Below are positions 46,175 to 59,166 of a DNA stretch of 64,000 nucleotides, piece after piece. A model generated the notes under the pieces. The model did no database searches. It was not told the origin of the DNA and was given only the letters and a program-made list of their open reading frames with translations. Source of the DNA: Stomoxys calcitrans. Lineage: Eukaryota; Arthropoda; Insecta; Diptera; Muscidae. The stretch spans positions 152,812,941 through 152,876,940 of the forward strand of contig NC_081553.1 in the NCBI RefSeq assembly GCF_963082655.1, given 5' to 3'. Made by a program: the position numbers and the translations under genes. Numbering within the stretch: position 1 is the first letter of the stretch; each line of letters opens with the position of its first letter.

Positions 46175-47951
46175 TCTAATTATATAAAAGAGCAGAGCGA
46201 CTGCTTGTCGTCCAGCTCAAACGGCTAAAGGTAGAATCATGAAATTTTGCACAAATGTTGGTCTTGGGTCATAAGCACGTTTATGTACTTAAATGGTGAC
46301 TTTTTACCCAGCGCGAACGAAATAGTACGGTATTATTTTGTACTTTTTTTTGTAAATTGGGCTAAAGCTCTGAATTTTGGAACTTATGCACACCATGGCA
46401 CCCTTATTTGGATGACTAGAAGAGTTTTTGGAAAGTTGTACATTTAGGCACTATAAAAAGTACCAAAAATGTACGATATGGGTGAACTTTGTATATGGGG
46501 CGAATGGATAGCTATAGAATTTAGAGACGTGCCTTAAAAGACATCCGCAGAAGAGGAAAAATTGGAAAAGTATTACTGGTAGAAAGAAAACTTAGATTTA
46601 GTACAGCGATTGTACCACTTGTTACTTTCTGTATATATGAAGCTAGAGGTCCGAAATTTAGCTGACGGTACAACTAGGAAATATATGATGGGTGACTAAA
46701 TAATCTGTTCAAAATTTGTACATTCTGGTACCATTTGGTACTTTCTTTGTAGATGAAGCTACAGGTCTGAAATTTGGCATGTAGGGAAAATATGATGGGT
46801 GACTAAATGATCTATTCACAATTCGGACATGTTGGCAGCACAATTTGTACCATTTGGTACTTTTTTTGTAGATGTAGCTACAGGTTTGAATTTGGCATGT
46901 CGGTAGAACTAGGAAATATATGATGAGTGACTAAATAATCTATTAAAAACTCGTTAATTTTGGTACTTTATTTATAGATGTAACTACAGGTCTGAAATTT
47001 GGCATGTAGATACAACGAGCAAAAATATGATGGGCGACTAAATGATCTATTTAAAATTCGAAGATTTTGGTACCAAAATTGGTACCATTTGGTAATTTCT
47101 TTACAGATGGAGCTAGAAACCTGAAATTTGGCATGTAGGTACAACAATGAAAAATATGATGGCGACTAAAGGATCTATTTAAAACTCGTGCACTTTTGTA
47201 GCAGAAAGTGCAAAATAATACAAAATAGCTCATCTTTGACTACAGTGAATGGAAAAATTATCGCAGCCTTGACCAAAATACGACATGTGGAGGAAAACGT
47301 CCTAATTGTCGTACAAGTTGTACTTTGAAAGTTTACGCTGGCGACAAGAAGATGGTACATTCTTTACGGAGTGAGATAAAGCTCTCAAAATTGGGATACA
47401 GGTACACTTTGACAATACATTTGGGACCAGAATTTTTTTCAAAATCGTACATTGAGGTACTAAAGCATACAAAATGGTACTTTCTATGGTACTCTATGAA
47501 TTGAGCCAGAGCACTTAAAATTTGGATTCGGGTACACCTTAACATTAAATATAGAGCGGCTAGAAGATTTGCTTTTAATTCGTGCATTTAGGTACTAAAA
47601 CATACAAAATGGTACTTTCTTTACAGAGTCATATTAAGCTCTCAAAATTGGGATACAGCCTTGAAGACAAATTTTGGGTGACCAGAAGTTTTTTTCAAAA
47701 TCGTACATTTAGGTACTAAAACATGCAAAATGTTATTGTCTTTACGAATTGGGCTAAAGCGTTCAAAATTGGGATTCATTAATACCTTCACAATATATAT
47801 GGGGTGACTTAATGATTTTTCGGATATATTGTTAATCTAGATTCTATTTGTTATTTTCTTTACGGAAGGGGACATATTTCTGAAATGTTATATTCATTTA
47901 TTACAAAACTTCATAACTTTATAAACTGAAAGCGGACCGCCGGAATGCTAG
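46175..47951 (+). mobile_element. Helitron-like element Hel-2, fullest copy
   Basis: Begins TCTAATTATATAAAAGAGCA and ends GCGGACCGCCGGAATGCTAG|T at 47951. About 1.78 kb of tandem monomers (GTACCATTTGGTACTTTC, TTTAGGTACTAAAACATAC). The base before TC is G, not A, so the 5' boundary is less certain than the CTAG|T 3' end. No open reading frame of Rep/helicase type. Its 3' half from 47026 is part of the 5,581-bp tandem unit. Confidence 0.65.
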
Positions 47952-48004
47952 TTGTTAATAAATATATTCATGAAAATAACAACAATAATGTTGTGCCGTT
48001 GTTA

Positions 48005-48907
48005 AGGGTGATTTTTTAGCTATTATTTTTTTGGCAGCACTGGTTTAAACAGCTCACGCACGTTTTGTGTTTTGTTCATTGTCAAACATCTTCAGTGTGG
48101 TCTATAATTTAACCATGAATCGTCTTACAAACGAACAACGCTTGCAAATCATTGAATTCTATTATTAAAATTCGTACTCTGTTAAAAAAGCTCATGGCAC
48201 GCATCTTCCATTGAGCGACGAAGCTAATTTTTGGCTCAATGGGTACGTAAATAAGCAGATTTGTCGATTTTGGAGTAAAGATCAGCCAGAAGCATGGCAA
48301 GAGCTTCCAATGCATCCAGAAAAAATTGGCAGTTTGGTGCGGACATCATTGGACCGTACTTTTTCAAAGATGATGCTAATCGTAACGTAACCGTGAATGG
48401 TGAGCGCTATTATGAGATGATATCCACCTTTTTTTGCCCAAAATGCAAGAGTTTGACTTGTAGACACATGGTTTCAATAACACGTGCCACACAACACGCG
48501 TAACGATGGACTTATAGAGAGGCGAGTTCGGTGAACGTTTATTTCACGTTTGGGATCGGTCAATTGGCCGCCTACATCGTGCGATTTAACGCACGATCTA
48601 GGCTAAAGCTCATATCTATACAGACAACCCCTCTACAATTGACGTATTGGAAGTCAACATTGAAGCATTTATTCGTGAGATATCAGCCGAAATGTTGGAA
48701 AGAGTATGTCAAAATACTAAGCGGATGGACCATTTAAGGCGCAGTCACGGTCAACAATTGCATGAAATAATCTTCAAACATTATACTATATGGACCGTAC
48801 TATCGATTCAAATAAAGATTTCATGAATTTTTCTGAATTTTATGTGTTTTTGAATTTTGTATGTGTGTTTCTTGAAAAACATTCCTATAGCTCTTAAAAA
48901 ATTACCC
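48005..48907 (+). mobile_element. Rosa-type mariner, internally deleted (unit 1)
   Basis: TA before (48003-48004) and after (48908-48909); ends AGGGTGATTTTTTAGCTAT and TCTTAAAAAATTACCC. Starts MNRLTNEQRLQIIEFYY-stop (48115), then LSDEANFWLNGYVNKQICRF (48213), and pieces of the C-terminal half in shifted frames. The N-terminal deletion matches 45134-45986. Confidence 0.87.
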
Positions 48908-48909
48908 TA

Positions 48910-49045
48910 CAGCACATCCTTAGACAAACCAGTTCTGGGTCCACCATGGCGGTCGCTGTTTGCACCTCGGCTTGGATCTCGGACATGCTATCAAAGACGA
49001 GTCCTTCAGGGCCTTCGTGATTCGCTTGACAATTATGCCTAGTCC
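48910..49045 (-). pseudogene. LINE endonuclease-RT linker fragment (unit 1)
   Basis: The minus strand reads GIIVKRITKALKDSSLIACP, then RSKPRCKQRPPWWTQNW. This is the 'I-T-x-A-L-x-D-S...C-P...PPWW' linker between endonuclease and RT of I/R1/Jockey-type ORF2. It was cut by the mariner insertion on its 3' side, and only ~45 codons remain. The plus-strand open frame over the same bases is a by-product. Confidence 0.6.
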
Positions 49046-50400
49046 TCTCTAGTTTTCATAGTCGTGCAGAATGTGTGCCGTAATTTATCCCAATCCGCTT
49101 TTCTTCTGTTCTTTGTTCTTAGTGCAGCATCTCAGCCAAATACTTTTGCCCCAAACTAATGGTTTTCTGCAATAGACAGCGATTTCGGAATAGACTTTTG
49201 TGATTAAATTTTGACTATGAAGCGGTCTATTTCCCGAATTGGGATAAAAATTGGCTGTGGAATTTACCCAGCTTTATTATTCGTAATGGATGTTGTATAA
49301 ATAATTTAAAACTTTGCAATACGAGGCGATAAACTAGAAGTAGATTTTGAATTGACCATCATTAAGGGATTTATAATTGAACTCAGTCTTAGAAATCACT
49401 TTAGATATACAGTGGGAAGCAACATCGAGTGGATATTTTCTTTTTGCACTTCTTTCGAGTACTAATAATCAAAAATAGGACAAACCCAAATACTTTTTTC
49501 TAGTTCAATGTTCTTCTAGTTATCACGTTTTGAGAGTAATTACTAAAAATTAAAATCAGACAAGAAAAGTTTTCACAAAAAATAGTACAACCAAATTGGT
49601 ACATGCATTCAGTTTTGCACTTTTTCAACCATTTTAGAAAATGGTTTGTAATTGATACTTTATTCACAAACCATTATTTTTTAAAGATAAGGTAACATGT
49701 ATTGGCATGTTTTCCACCAATTTCAGAGTTATTTTGTTAGAAATTATTTAATTAACGTGGACTATTTCAGGCATTTGGTAGGAAGCTTTTGCAATTTTTT
49801 ATGAGATATTTGTCGCAATTTCTTTCTTTCAACATTAAAATGTGGATTTGATTAACATATTAACTTTGTAACTTTAGCTTCCATTGTGTAATCAAATATT
49901 TCACTGACCAGATACACTGTTAGCATAGAATTTGCTAGCGATCAGATAAACTAAAAGGCTATACGACTTTATTCTATAGTAAAGTCATCTGTCTAATATT
50001 TATATTATTTGTTTAAAGTGGAGTGTTTGCAAAATTAAGGTAATGACGTCAAGAATATTTCGTCCGGTTAGACTCAAATTGTGAAAATTATGAATATAGG
50101 GACTAAATAACATAATATACATATTCAAAGTAGTACCAACAAAACAGGGGATTGCATAATCGAGTATCAGCTGTTCGAAATCCACTCCTGAGCTCAGGAG
50201 CAATCGAAAAAAACTGTTACTTGAAATAATTTGTTGAAACAAAAGTTAGTTTGTAAGTATTTGAGTGTAATTATAATATGAAAATGTAAATAAACACTTT
50301 TTTAATATTTAGGACTAATTTACACAAAATAAAGGGGCGACTAAAGGTTGATATGGTTAAATTCATGATCATTCTAATTTGGCAAACATATGTTGACAAA
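49046..50400. other. Unassigned 1.35 kb of the tandem unit (also 54627-55981, 60208-61562)
   Basis: No domain recognised. The minus strand at 50000-50242 has an 80-codon open frame, kept in all three units because the copies are recent; I cannot assign it. ACCATTTTAGAAAATGGTTTG at 49631 (two parts) forms a short hairpin. CACTCCTGAGCTCAGGAGCA near 50184 is a near-perfect palindrome, broken in unit 3 by A61352. Confidence 0.45.
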
Positions 50401-50403
50401 TTG

Positions 50404-50732
50404 TGGTGTCCGCCGTAGCGAGGAGGTTGGCATGTCCGCCTATGACGCTGAATGCCTGGGTTCGAATCCTGGTAAGAATATAAGAAAAATAAAATCAGCG
50501 GTTTTCATCCCCTCCTAATGCTGGCTACATTGTGAGGTACTGTACCATTTGGTATGACACTCATGTATAAACTTCACCACAAAGAGGTGTCGTACTACGG
50601 CACGCAGTTCGGTCTCGACTATAAAGAGGAGGCCCCCTATCAATGAGCTTATGTGAGCATTGATATGAGAGAATTTTTCCTCTGCGCCTTAATGGGATAT
50701 TCATTGGTGAATTTTGCATTTGCATGTTGCCA
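50404..50732 (+). mobile_element. tRNA-derived SINE (unit 1)
   Basis: The head has RNA polymerase III promoter boxes: A box TAGCGAGGAGGTTGG (50416-50430) and a B box matching the consensus exactly, GGTTCGAATCC (50459-50469). The spacing is tRNA-like. A tRNA-unrelated body follows (CCCCTCCTAATGCTGG, AAAGAGGTGTCGTACTACGG, GAGGAGGCCCCCTATC). The head does not close into a full tRNA acceptor stem, so this is a SINE and not a tRNA gene. Boundaries are approximate. Confidence 0.8.
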
Positions 50733-50779
50733 AATTGTGGCCAAGGAAAGACACCATCTTAAAGGTTATATAAGGTCTC

Positions 50780-51147
50780 CCCAGTTAAATAGCGACCGAA
50801 AGTTAAATAAACCCCCAATGTAATTTTGGGGATTATTTGATATTTTTTTGGGTTTTCTTTCGTCTATACTGTTGGGATATTATTTCAATATGAAACAATT
50901 CCCTAATAAAAAATGAAACAAGTCCCAAAAAAATTGGGGTTTATTTCATCTTTTTGGGGGGTTCTTTCATTTGGTTTAAAATTTAATTTTTATCGAGTTT
51001 TAACATGACTTATTACCACAAATACCGGTTCAATTTGTTTTCGAGTCTGGAAAGAGGCATTGGAGTAATATTTCTGCCTATTGTTATCAATTCAAATTTA
51101 ACCCTGAAACGAATATATTGTAGAATTTTAAATCAATGCCGGTAAAG
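50780..51147. repeat. Short inverted GGGG/CCCC motifs after the SINE (all units)
   Basis: CCCCCAATGTAATTTTGGGG, then GTCCCAAAAAAATTGGGG and CTTTTTGGGGGGTTC, interleaved with AAATGAAACAA and TTTATTTCAT. Several small hairpins are possible. It may be an unnamed MITE. Repeats at 56361-56728 and 61942-62309. Confidence 0.4.
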
Positions 51148-51149
51148 CA

Positions 51150-51715
51150 TATGACTTCCAACTGAGTATGGTTGAAATCGGTGCTGAGTATGGTTGAAAT
51201 CGGTCCATAACCTTATATAGCTGTGATATAAACCTATCTGGGATCTTGACTTCTTGAGCGTCTAGAGGGCGCAATTCCTATCCGATTTGGTTGAAATTTT
51301 GCACGACGTGCTACGTTGTGATTTCCAACAACTGTGCCAAATATGGTTTAAATCGATCAATAACCTGATAAAGCTGCCATTCAAACCGATCTGGGATCTT
51401 GACTTCTTGAGCCTCCAGAGGGCGTAATTATTATCCGATTTAGAAGTTTTGTACAACGGCTTCTTCCATGACCTTCAACATGCGTGTTAAATATGATCCT
51501 AATTGGTATATATATGGTGTCCAACATTTAATTCAATTATGGTCCGAATCGGACCATGACTTGATATAATTAGCTCCAATAGCATAGCTATTATTTTCTT
51601 TTATCCTTTGTTTGCCTAAAAAGAGATATCGGGAAAAGAATTCGACATATGCGCTCTATGGTGGAGGGTATATAAGATTCGGTCCGGCCGAATCTAATAC
51701 GCTTTTACTTGTTTT
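51150..51715 (+). mobile_element. DINE-1-like element lacking its 5' part (units 1 and 2)
   Basis: Two monomers (anchors 51218 and 51371, 153 bp apart), then CTATGGTGGAGGGTATATAAG in two parts, hairpin TTCGGTCCGGCCGAA and CTTTTACTTGTTTT. The 5' leader is deleted. The intact counterpart in unit 3 starts at 63099. The unit 2 copy is 56731-57296. Confidence 0.8.
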
Positions 51716-52237
51716 ATTTATAAATTCACTTTTGTTTCCCCACAATATATGTTTAAATCAACTCTGATGCAAAAAATAATCGGTAGGAAATTGAAAATTT
51801 TCGATACGACAGTTTTCGAGTGCGGTAATCCATTCGATATTTGACGAAATCTCATTCGATATAAAAGCGGTAATTCTGCCCACATAAAACATGTGCTAAT
51901 AAGGAGATTCTGATTAAATACAATAGGGGTTTAATACCTGGGTTTCTTAAAATCGTAAAAAACGCATTAAAAGATACAACATGTTCCAAGTATTCCAATT
52001 GGGTTCATTTCCGATCCCGTAAATCGCACTAAAGAACACTCTTCTATAATCAAAGGCTCATTGGTGTTGTGGGGGTTAGTGATGACGGTGATTTATTATT
52101 TTCAAGTTGCTGCTTTTTCTTAAGCGGCAATTATTTGTCACAAATATCATATAAAATTATGGAAACTATGAATAGGTGAGCGTATGGGGCAGGAACTAAA
52201 TGTGCGAAAGTGATATCGAGGCGAGGGATATTCGTGG
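51716..52237. other. Unassigned part of the tandem unit (also 57297-57818)
   Basis: About 520 bp, no motif or repeat recognised. Confidence 0.4.
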
Positions 52238-52606
52238 TTTTTAGTGTAGGTCGGTTGGGATTGTAAATGGGCCGAATCGGTCCATGTATTGTGATATCTG
52301 TCATATAAACCGATTTTGAGTTCTTAAGCTTCAAGAGGGCGCAATTCGTATCCGATTTTGTACTAGGTGTTTTGATAGGACTTCCAACAACTATGCTAAG
52401 TATGGTTCAAATCGTAATCATAATTCTTAACCTGATATAGCTGTTATATAAACCGATCTCCCGTTTAGACTTCTTGAGTTTCTAGAGGACGCAACACTCG
52501 GTTGACAACCTTATATTGCTGTAATTTAAACTGATTTTCGAATTTGACACTCTGAGCCACTGGAGGGTGCAATTTTGACTCGATTTGCCTGAAATTTTGA
52601 GGGAGG
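52238..52606 (+). mobile_element. DINE-1-like fragment at the unit junction (also 57819-58187)
   Basis: Starts TTAGTGTAGGTCGGTTGGGA, contains monomers (TGTCATATAAACCGAT, 'gatatagctgttatataaacc') and breaks in a monomer at GAAATTTTG, followed by AGGGAGG and the next unit. Confidence 0.7.
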
Positions 52607-53585
52607 TATGATGGGCGACTAAATGATCTATTTAAAATTCGAAGATTTTGGTACCAAAATTGGTACCATTTGGTAATTTCTTTACAGATGGAGCTAGAAA
52701 CCTGAAATTTGGCATGTAGGTACAACAATGAAAAATATGATGGCGACTAAAGGATCTATTTAAAACTCGTGCATTTTTGTAGCAGAAAGTGCAAAATAAT
52801 ACAAAATAGCTCATCTTTGACTACAGTGAATGGAAAAATTATCGCAGCCTTGACCAAAATACGACATGTGGAGGAAAACGTCCTAATTGTCGTACAAGTT
52901 GTACTTTGAAAGTTTACGCTGGCGACAAGAAGATGGTACATTCTTTACGGAGTGAGATAAAGCTCTCAAAATTGGGATACAGGTACACTTTGACAATACA
53001 TTTGGGACCAGAATTTTTTTCAAAATCGTACATTGAGGTACTAAAGCATACAAAATTGTACTTTCTATGGTACTCTATGAATTGAGCCAGAGCACTTAAA
53101 ATTTGGATTCGGGTACACCTTAACATTAAATATAGAGCGGCTAGAAGATTTGCTTTTAATTCGTGCATTTAGGTACTAAAACATACAAAATGGTACTTTC
53201 TTTACAGAGTCATATTAAGCTCTCAAAATTGGGATACAGCCTTGAAGACAAATTTTGGGTGACCAGAAGTTTTTTTCAAAATCGTACATTTAGGTACTAA
53301 AACATGCAAAATGTTATTGTCTTTACGAATTGGGCTAAAGCGTTCAAAATTGGGATTCATTAATACCTTCACAATATATATGGGGTGACTTAATGATTTT
53401 TCGGATATATTGTTAATCTAGATTCTATTTGTTATTTTCTTTACGGAAGGGGACATATTTCTGAAATGTTATATTCATTTATTACAAAACTTCATAACTT
53501 TATAAACTGAAAGCGGACCGCCGGAATGCTAGTTGTTAATAAATATATTCATGAAAATAACAACAATAATGTTGTGCCGTTGTTA

Positions 53586-54488
53586 AGGGTGATTTTTTAG
53601 CTATTATTTTTTTGGCAGCACTGGTTTAAACAGCTCACGCACGTTTTGTGTTTTGTTCATTGTCAAACATCTTCAGTGTGGTCTATAATTTAACCATGAA
53701 TCGTCTTACAAACGAACAACGCTTGCAAATCATTGAATTCTATTATTAAAATTCGTACTCTGTTAAAAAAGCTCATGGCACGCATCTTCCATTGAGCGAC
53801 GAAGCTAATTTTTGGCTCAATGGGTACGTAAATAAGCAGATTTGTCGATTTTGGAGTAAAGATCAGCCAGAAGCATGGCAAAAGCTTCCAATGCATCCAG
53901 AAAAAATTGGCAGTTTGGTGCGGACATCATTGGACCGTACTTTTTCAAAGATGATGCTAATCGTAACGTAACCGTGAATGGTGAGCGCTATTATGAGATG
54001 ATATCCACCTTTTTTTGCCCAAAATGCAAGAGTTTGACTTGTAGACACATGGTTTCAATAACACGTGCCACACAACACGCGTAACGATGGACTTATAGAG
54101 AGGAGAGTTCGGTGAACGTTTATTTCACGTTTGGGATCGGTCAATTGGCCGCCTACATCGTGCGATTTAACGCACGATCTAGGCTAAAGCTCATATCTAT
54201 ACAGACAACCCCTCTACAATTGACGTATTGGAAGTCAACATTGAAGCATTTATTCGTGAGATATCAGCCGAAATGTTGGAAAGAGTATGTCAAAATACTA
54301 AGCGGATGGACCATTTAAGGCGCAGTCACGGTCAACAATTGCATGAAATAATCTTCAAACATTATACTATATGGACCGTACTATCGATTCAAATAAAGAT
54401 TTCATGAATTTTTCTGAATTTTATGTGTTTTTGAATTTTGTATGTGTGTTTCTTGAAAAACATTCCTATAGCTCTTAAAAAATTACCC
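53586..54488 (+). mobile_element. Rosa-type mariner (unit 2)
   Basis: Copy of 48005-48907 carried by the tandem duplication; differs at 53882 and 54104. Confidence 0.87.
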
Positions 54489-54490
54489 TA

Positions 54491-54626
54491 CAGCACATCC
54501 TTAGACAAACCAGTTCTGGGTCCACCATGGCGGTCGCTGTTTGCACCTCGGCTTGGATCTCGGACATGCTATCAAAGACGAGTCCTTCAGGGCCTTCGTG
54601 ATTCGCTTGACAATTATGCCTAGTCC
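54491..54626 (-). pseudogene. LINE linker fragment (unit 2)
   Basis: Identical-looking copy of 48910-49045. Confidence 0.6.
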
Positions 54627-55984
54627 TCTCTAGTTTTCATAGTCGTGCAGAATGTGTGCCGTAATTTATCCCAATCCGCTTTTCTTCTGTTCTTTGTTCT
54701 TAGTGCAGCATCTCAGCCAAATACTTTTGCCCCAAACTAATGGTTTTCTGCAATAGACAGCGATTTCGGAATAGACTTTTGTGATTAAATTTTGACTATG
54801 AAGCGGTCTATTTCCCGAATTGGGATAAAAATTGGCTGTGGAATTTACCCAGCTTTATTATTCGTAATGGATGTTGTATAAATAATTTAAAACTTTGCAA
54901 TACGAGGCGATAAACTAGAAGTAGATTTTGAATTGACCATCATTAAGGGATTTATAATTGAACTCAGTCTTAGAAATCACTTTAGATATACAGTGGGAAG
55001 CAACATCGAGTGGATATTTTCTTTTTGCACTTCTTTCGAGTACTAATAATCAAAAATAGGACAAACCCAAATACTTTTTTCTAGTTCAATGTTCTTCTAG
55101 TTATCACGTTTTGAGAGTAATTACTAAAAATTAAAATCAGACAAGAAAAGTTTTCACAAAAAATAGTACAACCAAATTGGTACATGCATTCAGTTTTGCA
55201 CTTTTTCAACCATTTTAGAAAATGGTTTGTAATTGATACTTTATTCACAAACCATCATTTTTTAAAGATAAGGTAACATGTATTGGCATGTTTTCCACCA
55301 ATTTCAGAGTTATTTTGTTAGAAATTATTTAATTAACGTGGACTATTTCAGGCATTTGGTAGGAAGCTTTTGCAATTTTTTATGAGATATTTGTCGCAAT
55401 TTCTTTCTTTCAACATTAAAATGTGGATTTGATTAACATATTAACTTTGTAACTTTAGCTTCCATTGTGTAATCAAATATTTCACTGACCAGATACACTG
55501 TTAGCATAGAATTTGCTAGCGATCAGATAAACTAAAAGGCTATACGACTTTATTCTATAGTAAAGTCATCTGTCTAATATTTATATTATTTGTTTAAAGT
55601 GGAGTGTTTGCAAAATTAAGGTAATGACGTCAAGAATATTTCGTCCGGTTAGACTCAAATTGTGAAAATTATGAATATAGGGACTAAATAACATAATATA
55701 CATATTCAAAGTAGTACCAACAAAACAGGGGATTGCATAATCGAGTATCAGCTGTTCGAAATCCACTCCTGAGCTCAGGAGCAATCGAAAAAAACTGTTA
55801 CTTGAAATAATTTGTTGAAACAAAAGTTAGTTTGTAAGTATTTGAGTGTAATTATAATATGAAAATGTAAATAAACACTTTTTTAATATTTAGGACTAAT
55901 TTACACAAAATAAAGGGGCGACTAAAGGTTGATATGGTTAAATTCATGATCATTCTAATTTGGCAAACATATGTTGACAAATTG

Positions 55985-56313
55985 TGGTGTCCGCCGTAGC
56001 GAGGAGGTTGGCATGTCCGCCTATGACGCTGAATGCCTGGGTTCGAATCCTGGTAAGAATATAAGAAAAATAAAATCAGCGGTTTTCATCCCCTCCTAAT
56101 GCTGGCTACATTGTGAGGTACTGTACCATTTGGTATGACACTCATGTATAAACTTCACCACAAAGAGGTGTCGTACTACGGCACGCAGTTCGGTCTCGAC
56201 TATAAAGAGGAGGCCCCCTATCAATGAGCTTATGTGAGCATTGATATGAGAGAATTTTTCCTCTGCGCCTTAATGGGATATTCATTGGTGAATTTTGCAT
56301 TTGCATGTTGCCA
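55985..56313 (+). mobile_element. tRNA-derived SINE (unit 2)
   Basis: Copy of 50404-50732 with both promoter boxes intact. Confidence 0.8.
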
Positions 56314-56730
56314 AATTGTGGCCAAGGAAAGACACCATCTTAAAGGTTATATAAGGTCTCCCCAGTTAAATAGCGACCGAAAGTTAAATAAACCCCCAAT
56401 GTAATTTTGGGGATTATTTGATATTTTTTTGGGTTTTCTTTCGTCTATACTGTTGGGATATTATTTCAATATGAAACAATTCCCTAATAAAAAATGAAAC
56501 AAGTCCCAAAAAAATTGGGGTTTATTTCATCTTTTTGGGGGGTTCTTTCATTTGGTTTAAAATTTAATTTTTATCGAGTTTTAACATGACTTATTACCAC
56601 AAATACCGGTTCAATTTGTTTTCGAGTCTGGAAAGAGGCATTGGAGTAATATTTCTGCCTATTGTTATCAATTCAAATTTAACCCTGAAACGAATATATT
56701 GTAGAATTTTAAATCAATGCCGGTAAAGCA

Positions 56731-57296
56731 TATGACTTCCAACTGAGTATGGTTGAAATCGGTGCTGAGTATGGTTGAAATCGGTCCATAACCTTATATA
56801 GCTGTGATATAAACCTATCTGGGATCTTGACTTCTTGAGCGTCTAGAGGGCGCAATTCCTATCCGATTTGGTTGAAATTTTGCACGACGTGCTACGTTGT
56901 GATTTCCAACAACTGTGCCAAATATGGTTTAAATCGATCAATAACCTGATAAAGCTGCCATTCAAACCGATCTGGGATCTTGACTTCTTGAGCCTCCAGA
57001 GGGCGTAATTATTATCCGATTTAGAAGTTTTGTACAACGGCTTCTTCCATGACCTTCAACATGCGTGTTAAATATGATCCTAATTGGTATATATATGGTG
57101 TCCAACATTTAATTCAATTATGGTCCGAATCGGACCATGACTTGATATAATTAGCTCCAATAGCATAGCTATTATTTTCTTTTATCCTTTGTTTGCCTAA
57201 AAAGAGATATCGGGAAAAGAATTCGACATATGCGCTCTATGGTGGAGGGTATATAAAATTCGGTCCGGCCGAATCTAATACGCTTTTACTTGTTTT
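56731..57296 (+). mobile_element. DINE-1-like element lacking its 5' part (unit 2)
   Basis: Same as 51150-51715; one change at 57257 in the tail (TATAAAATTCGG). Confidence 0.8.
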
Positions 57297-57818
57297 ATTT
57301 ATAAATTCACTTTTGTTTCCCCACAATATATGTTTAAATCAACTCTGATGCAAAAAATAATCGGTAGGAAATTGAAAATTTTCGATACGACAGTTTTCGA
57401 GTGCGGTAATCCATTCGATATTTGACGAAATCTCATTCGATATAAAAGCGGTAATTCTGCCCACATAAAACATGTGCTAATAAGGAGATTCTGATTAAAT
57501 ACAATAGGGGTTTAATACCTGGGTTTCTTAAAATCGTAAAAAACGCATTAAAAGATACAACATGTTCCAAGTATTCCAATTGGGTTCATTTCCGATCCCG
57601 TAAATCGCACTAAAGAACACTCTTCTATAATCAAAGGCTCATTGGTGTTGTGGGGGTTAGTGATGACGGTGATTTATTATTTTCAAGTTGCTGCTTTTTC
57701 TTAAGCGGCAATTATTTGTCACAAATATCATATAAAATTATGGAAACTATGAATAGGTGAGCGTATGGGGCAGGAACTAAATGTGCGAAAGTGATATCGA
57801 GGCGAGGGATATTCGTGG

Positions 57819-58187
57819 TTTTTAGTGTAGGTCGGTTGGGATTGTAAATGGGCCGAATCGGTCCATGTATTGTGATATCTGTCATATAAACCGATTTTGA
57901 GTTCTTAAGCTTCAAGAGGGCGCAATTCGTATCCGATTTTGTACTAGGTGTTTTGATAGGACTTCCAACAACTATGCTAAGTATGGTTCAAATCGTAATC
58001 ATAATTCTTAACCTGATATAGCTGTTATATAAACCGATCTCCCGTTTAGACTTCTTGAGTTTCTAGAGGACGCAACACTCGGTTGACAACCTTATATTGC
58101 TGTAATTTAAACTGATTTTCGAATTTGACACTCTGAGCCACTGGAGGGTGCAATTTTGACTCGATTTGCCTGAAATTTTGAGGGAGG
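57819..58187 (+). mobile_element. DINE-1-like fragment at the second unit junction
   Basis: Copy of 52238-52606, with the same breakpoint. Confidence 0.7.
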
Positions 58188-59166
58188 TATGATGGGCGAC
58201 TAAATGATCTATTTAAAATTCGAAGATTTTGGTACCAAAATTGGTACCATTTGGTAATTTCTTTACAGATGGAGCTAGAAACCTGAAATTTGGCATGTAG
58301 GTACAACAATGAAAAATATGATGGCGACTAAAGGATCTATTTAAAACTCGTGCATTTTTGTAGCAGAAAGTGCAAAATAATACAAAATAGCTCATCTTTG
58401 ACTACAGTGAATGGAAAAATTATCGCAGCCTTGACCAAAATACGACATGTGGAGGAAAACGTCCTAATTGTCGTACAAGTTGTACTTTGAAAGTTTACGC
58501 TGGCGACAAGAAGATGGTACATTCTTTACGGAGTGAGATAAAGCTCTCAAAATTGGGATACAGGTACACTTTGACAATACATTTGGGACCAGAATTTTTT
58601 TCAAAATCGTACATTGAGGTACTAAAGCATACAAAATTGTACTTTCTATGGTACTCTATGAATTGAGCCAGAGCACTTAAAATTTGGATTCGGGTACACC
58701 TTAACATTAAATATAGAGCGGCTAGAAGATTTGCTTTTAATTCGTGCATTTAGGTACTAAAACATACAAAATGGTACTTTCTTTACAGAGTCATATTAAG
58801 CTCTCAAAATTGGGATACAGCCTTGAAGACAAATTTTGGGTGACCAGAAATTTTTTTCAAAATCGTACATTTAGGTACTAAAACATGCAAAATGTTATTG
58901 TCTTTACGAATTGGGCTAAAGCGTTCAAAATTGGGATTCATTAATACCTTCACAATATATATGGGGTGACTTAATGATTTTTCGGATATATTGTTAATCT
59001 AGATTCTATTTGTTATTTTCTTTACGGAAGGGGACATATTTCTGAAATGTTATATTCATTTATTACAAAACTTCATAACTTTATAAACTGAAAGCGGACC
59101 GCCGGAATGCTAGTTGTTAATAAATATATTCATGAAAATAACAACAATAATGTTGTGCCGTTGTTA

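Larger units (their letters stand above)
47026..52606 (+). repeat. Tandem unit 1 (5,581 bp)
   Basis: Everything in this interval recurs 5,581 bp downstream. The unit starts inside Hel-2 at TATGATGGGCGACTAA and ends inside a DINE fragment (...GAAATTTTGAGGGAGG). Contents: Hel-2 3' half, rosa mariner, LINE linker, unassigned DNA, SINE, DINE pieces. Bases that separate it from units 2 and 3 include C47193, G47476 and G48301. Confidence 0.95.
52607..58187 (+). repeat. Tandem unit 2 (5,581 bp)
   Basis: Same length as unit 1, and I noticed only about six base differences. It shares T52774, T53057 and A53882 with unit 3; private changes include A54104, C55256 and A57257. Confidence 0.95.

Noticed and set aside
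48857..49042. 61-codon plus-strand frame kept in all three tandem units
   Set aside because: It spans the mariner end and the antisense of the LINE linker; conserved only because the copies are recent.
50404..50475. A genuine tRNA gene
   Set aside because: A and B boxes are present, but no complete acceptor stem closes the fold and a long SINE body follows.
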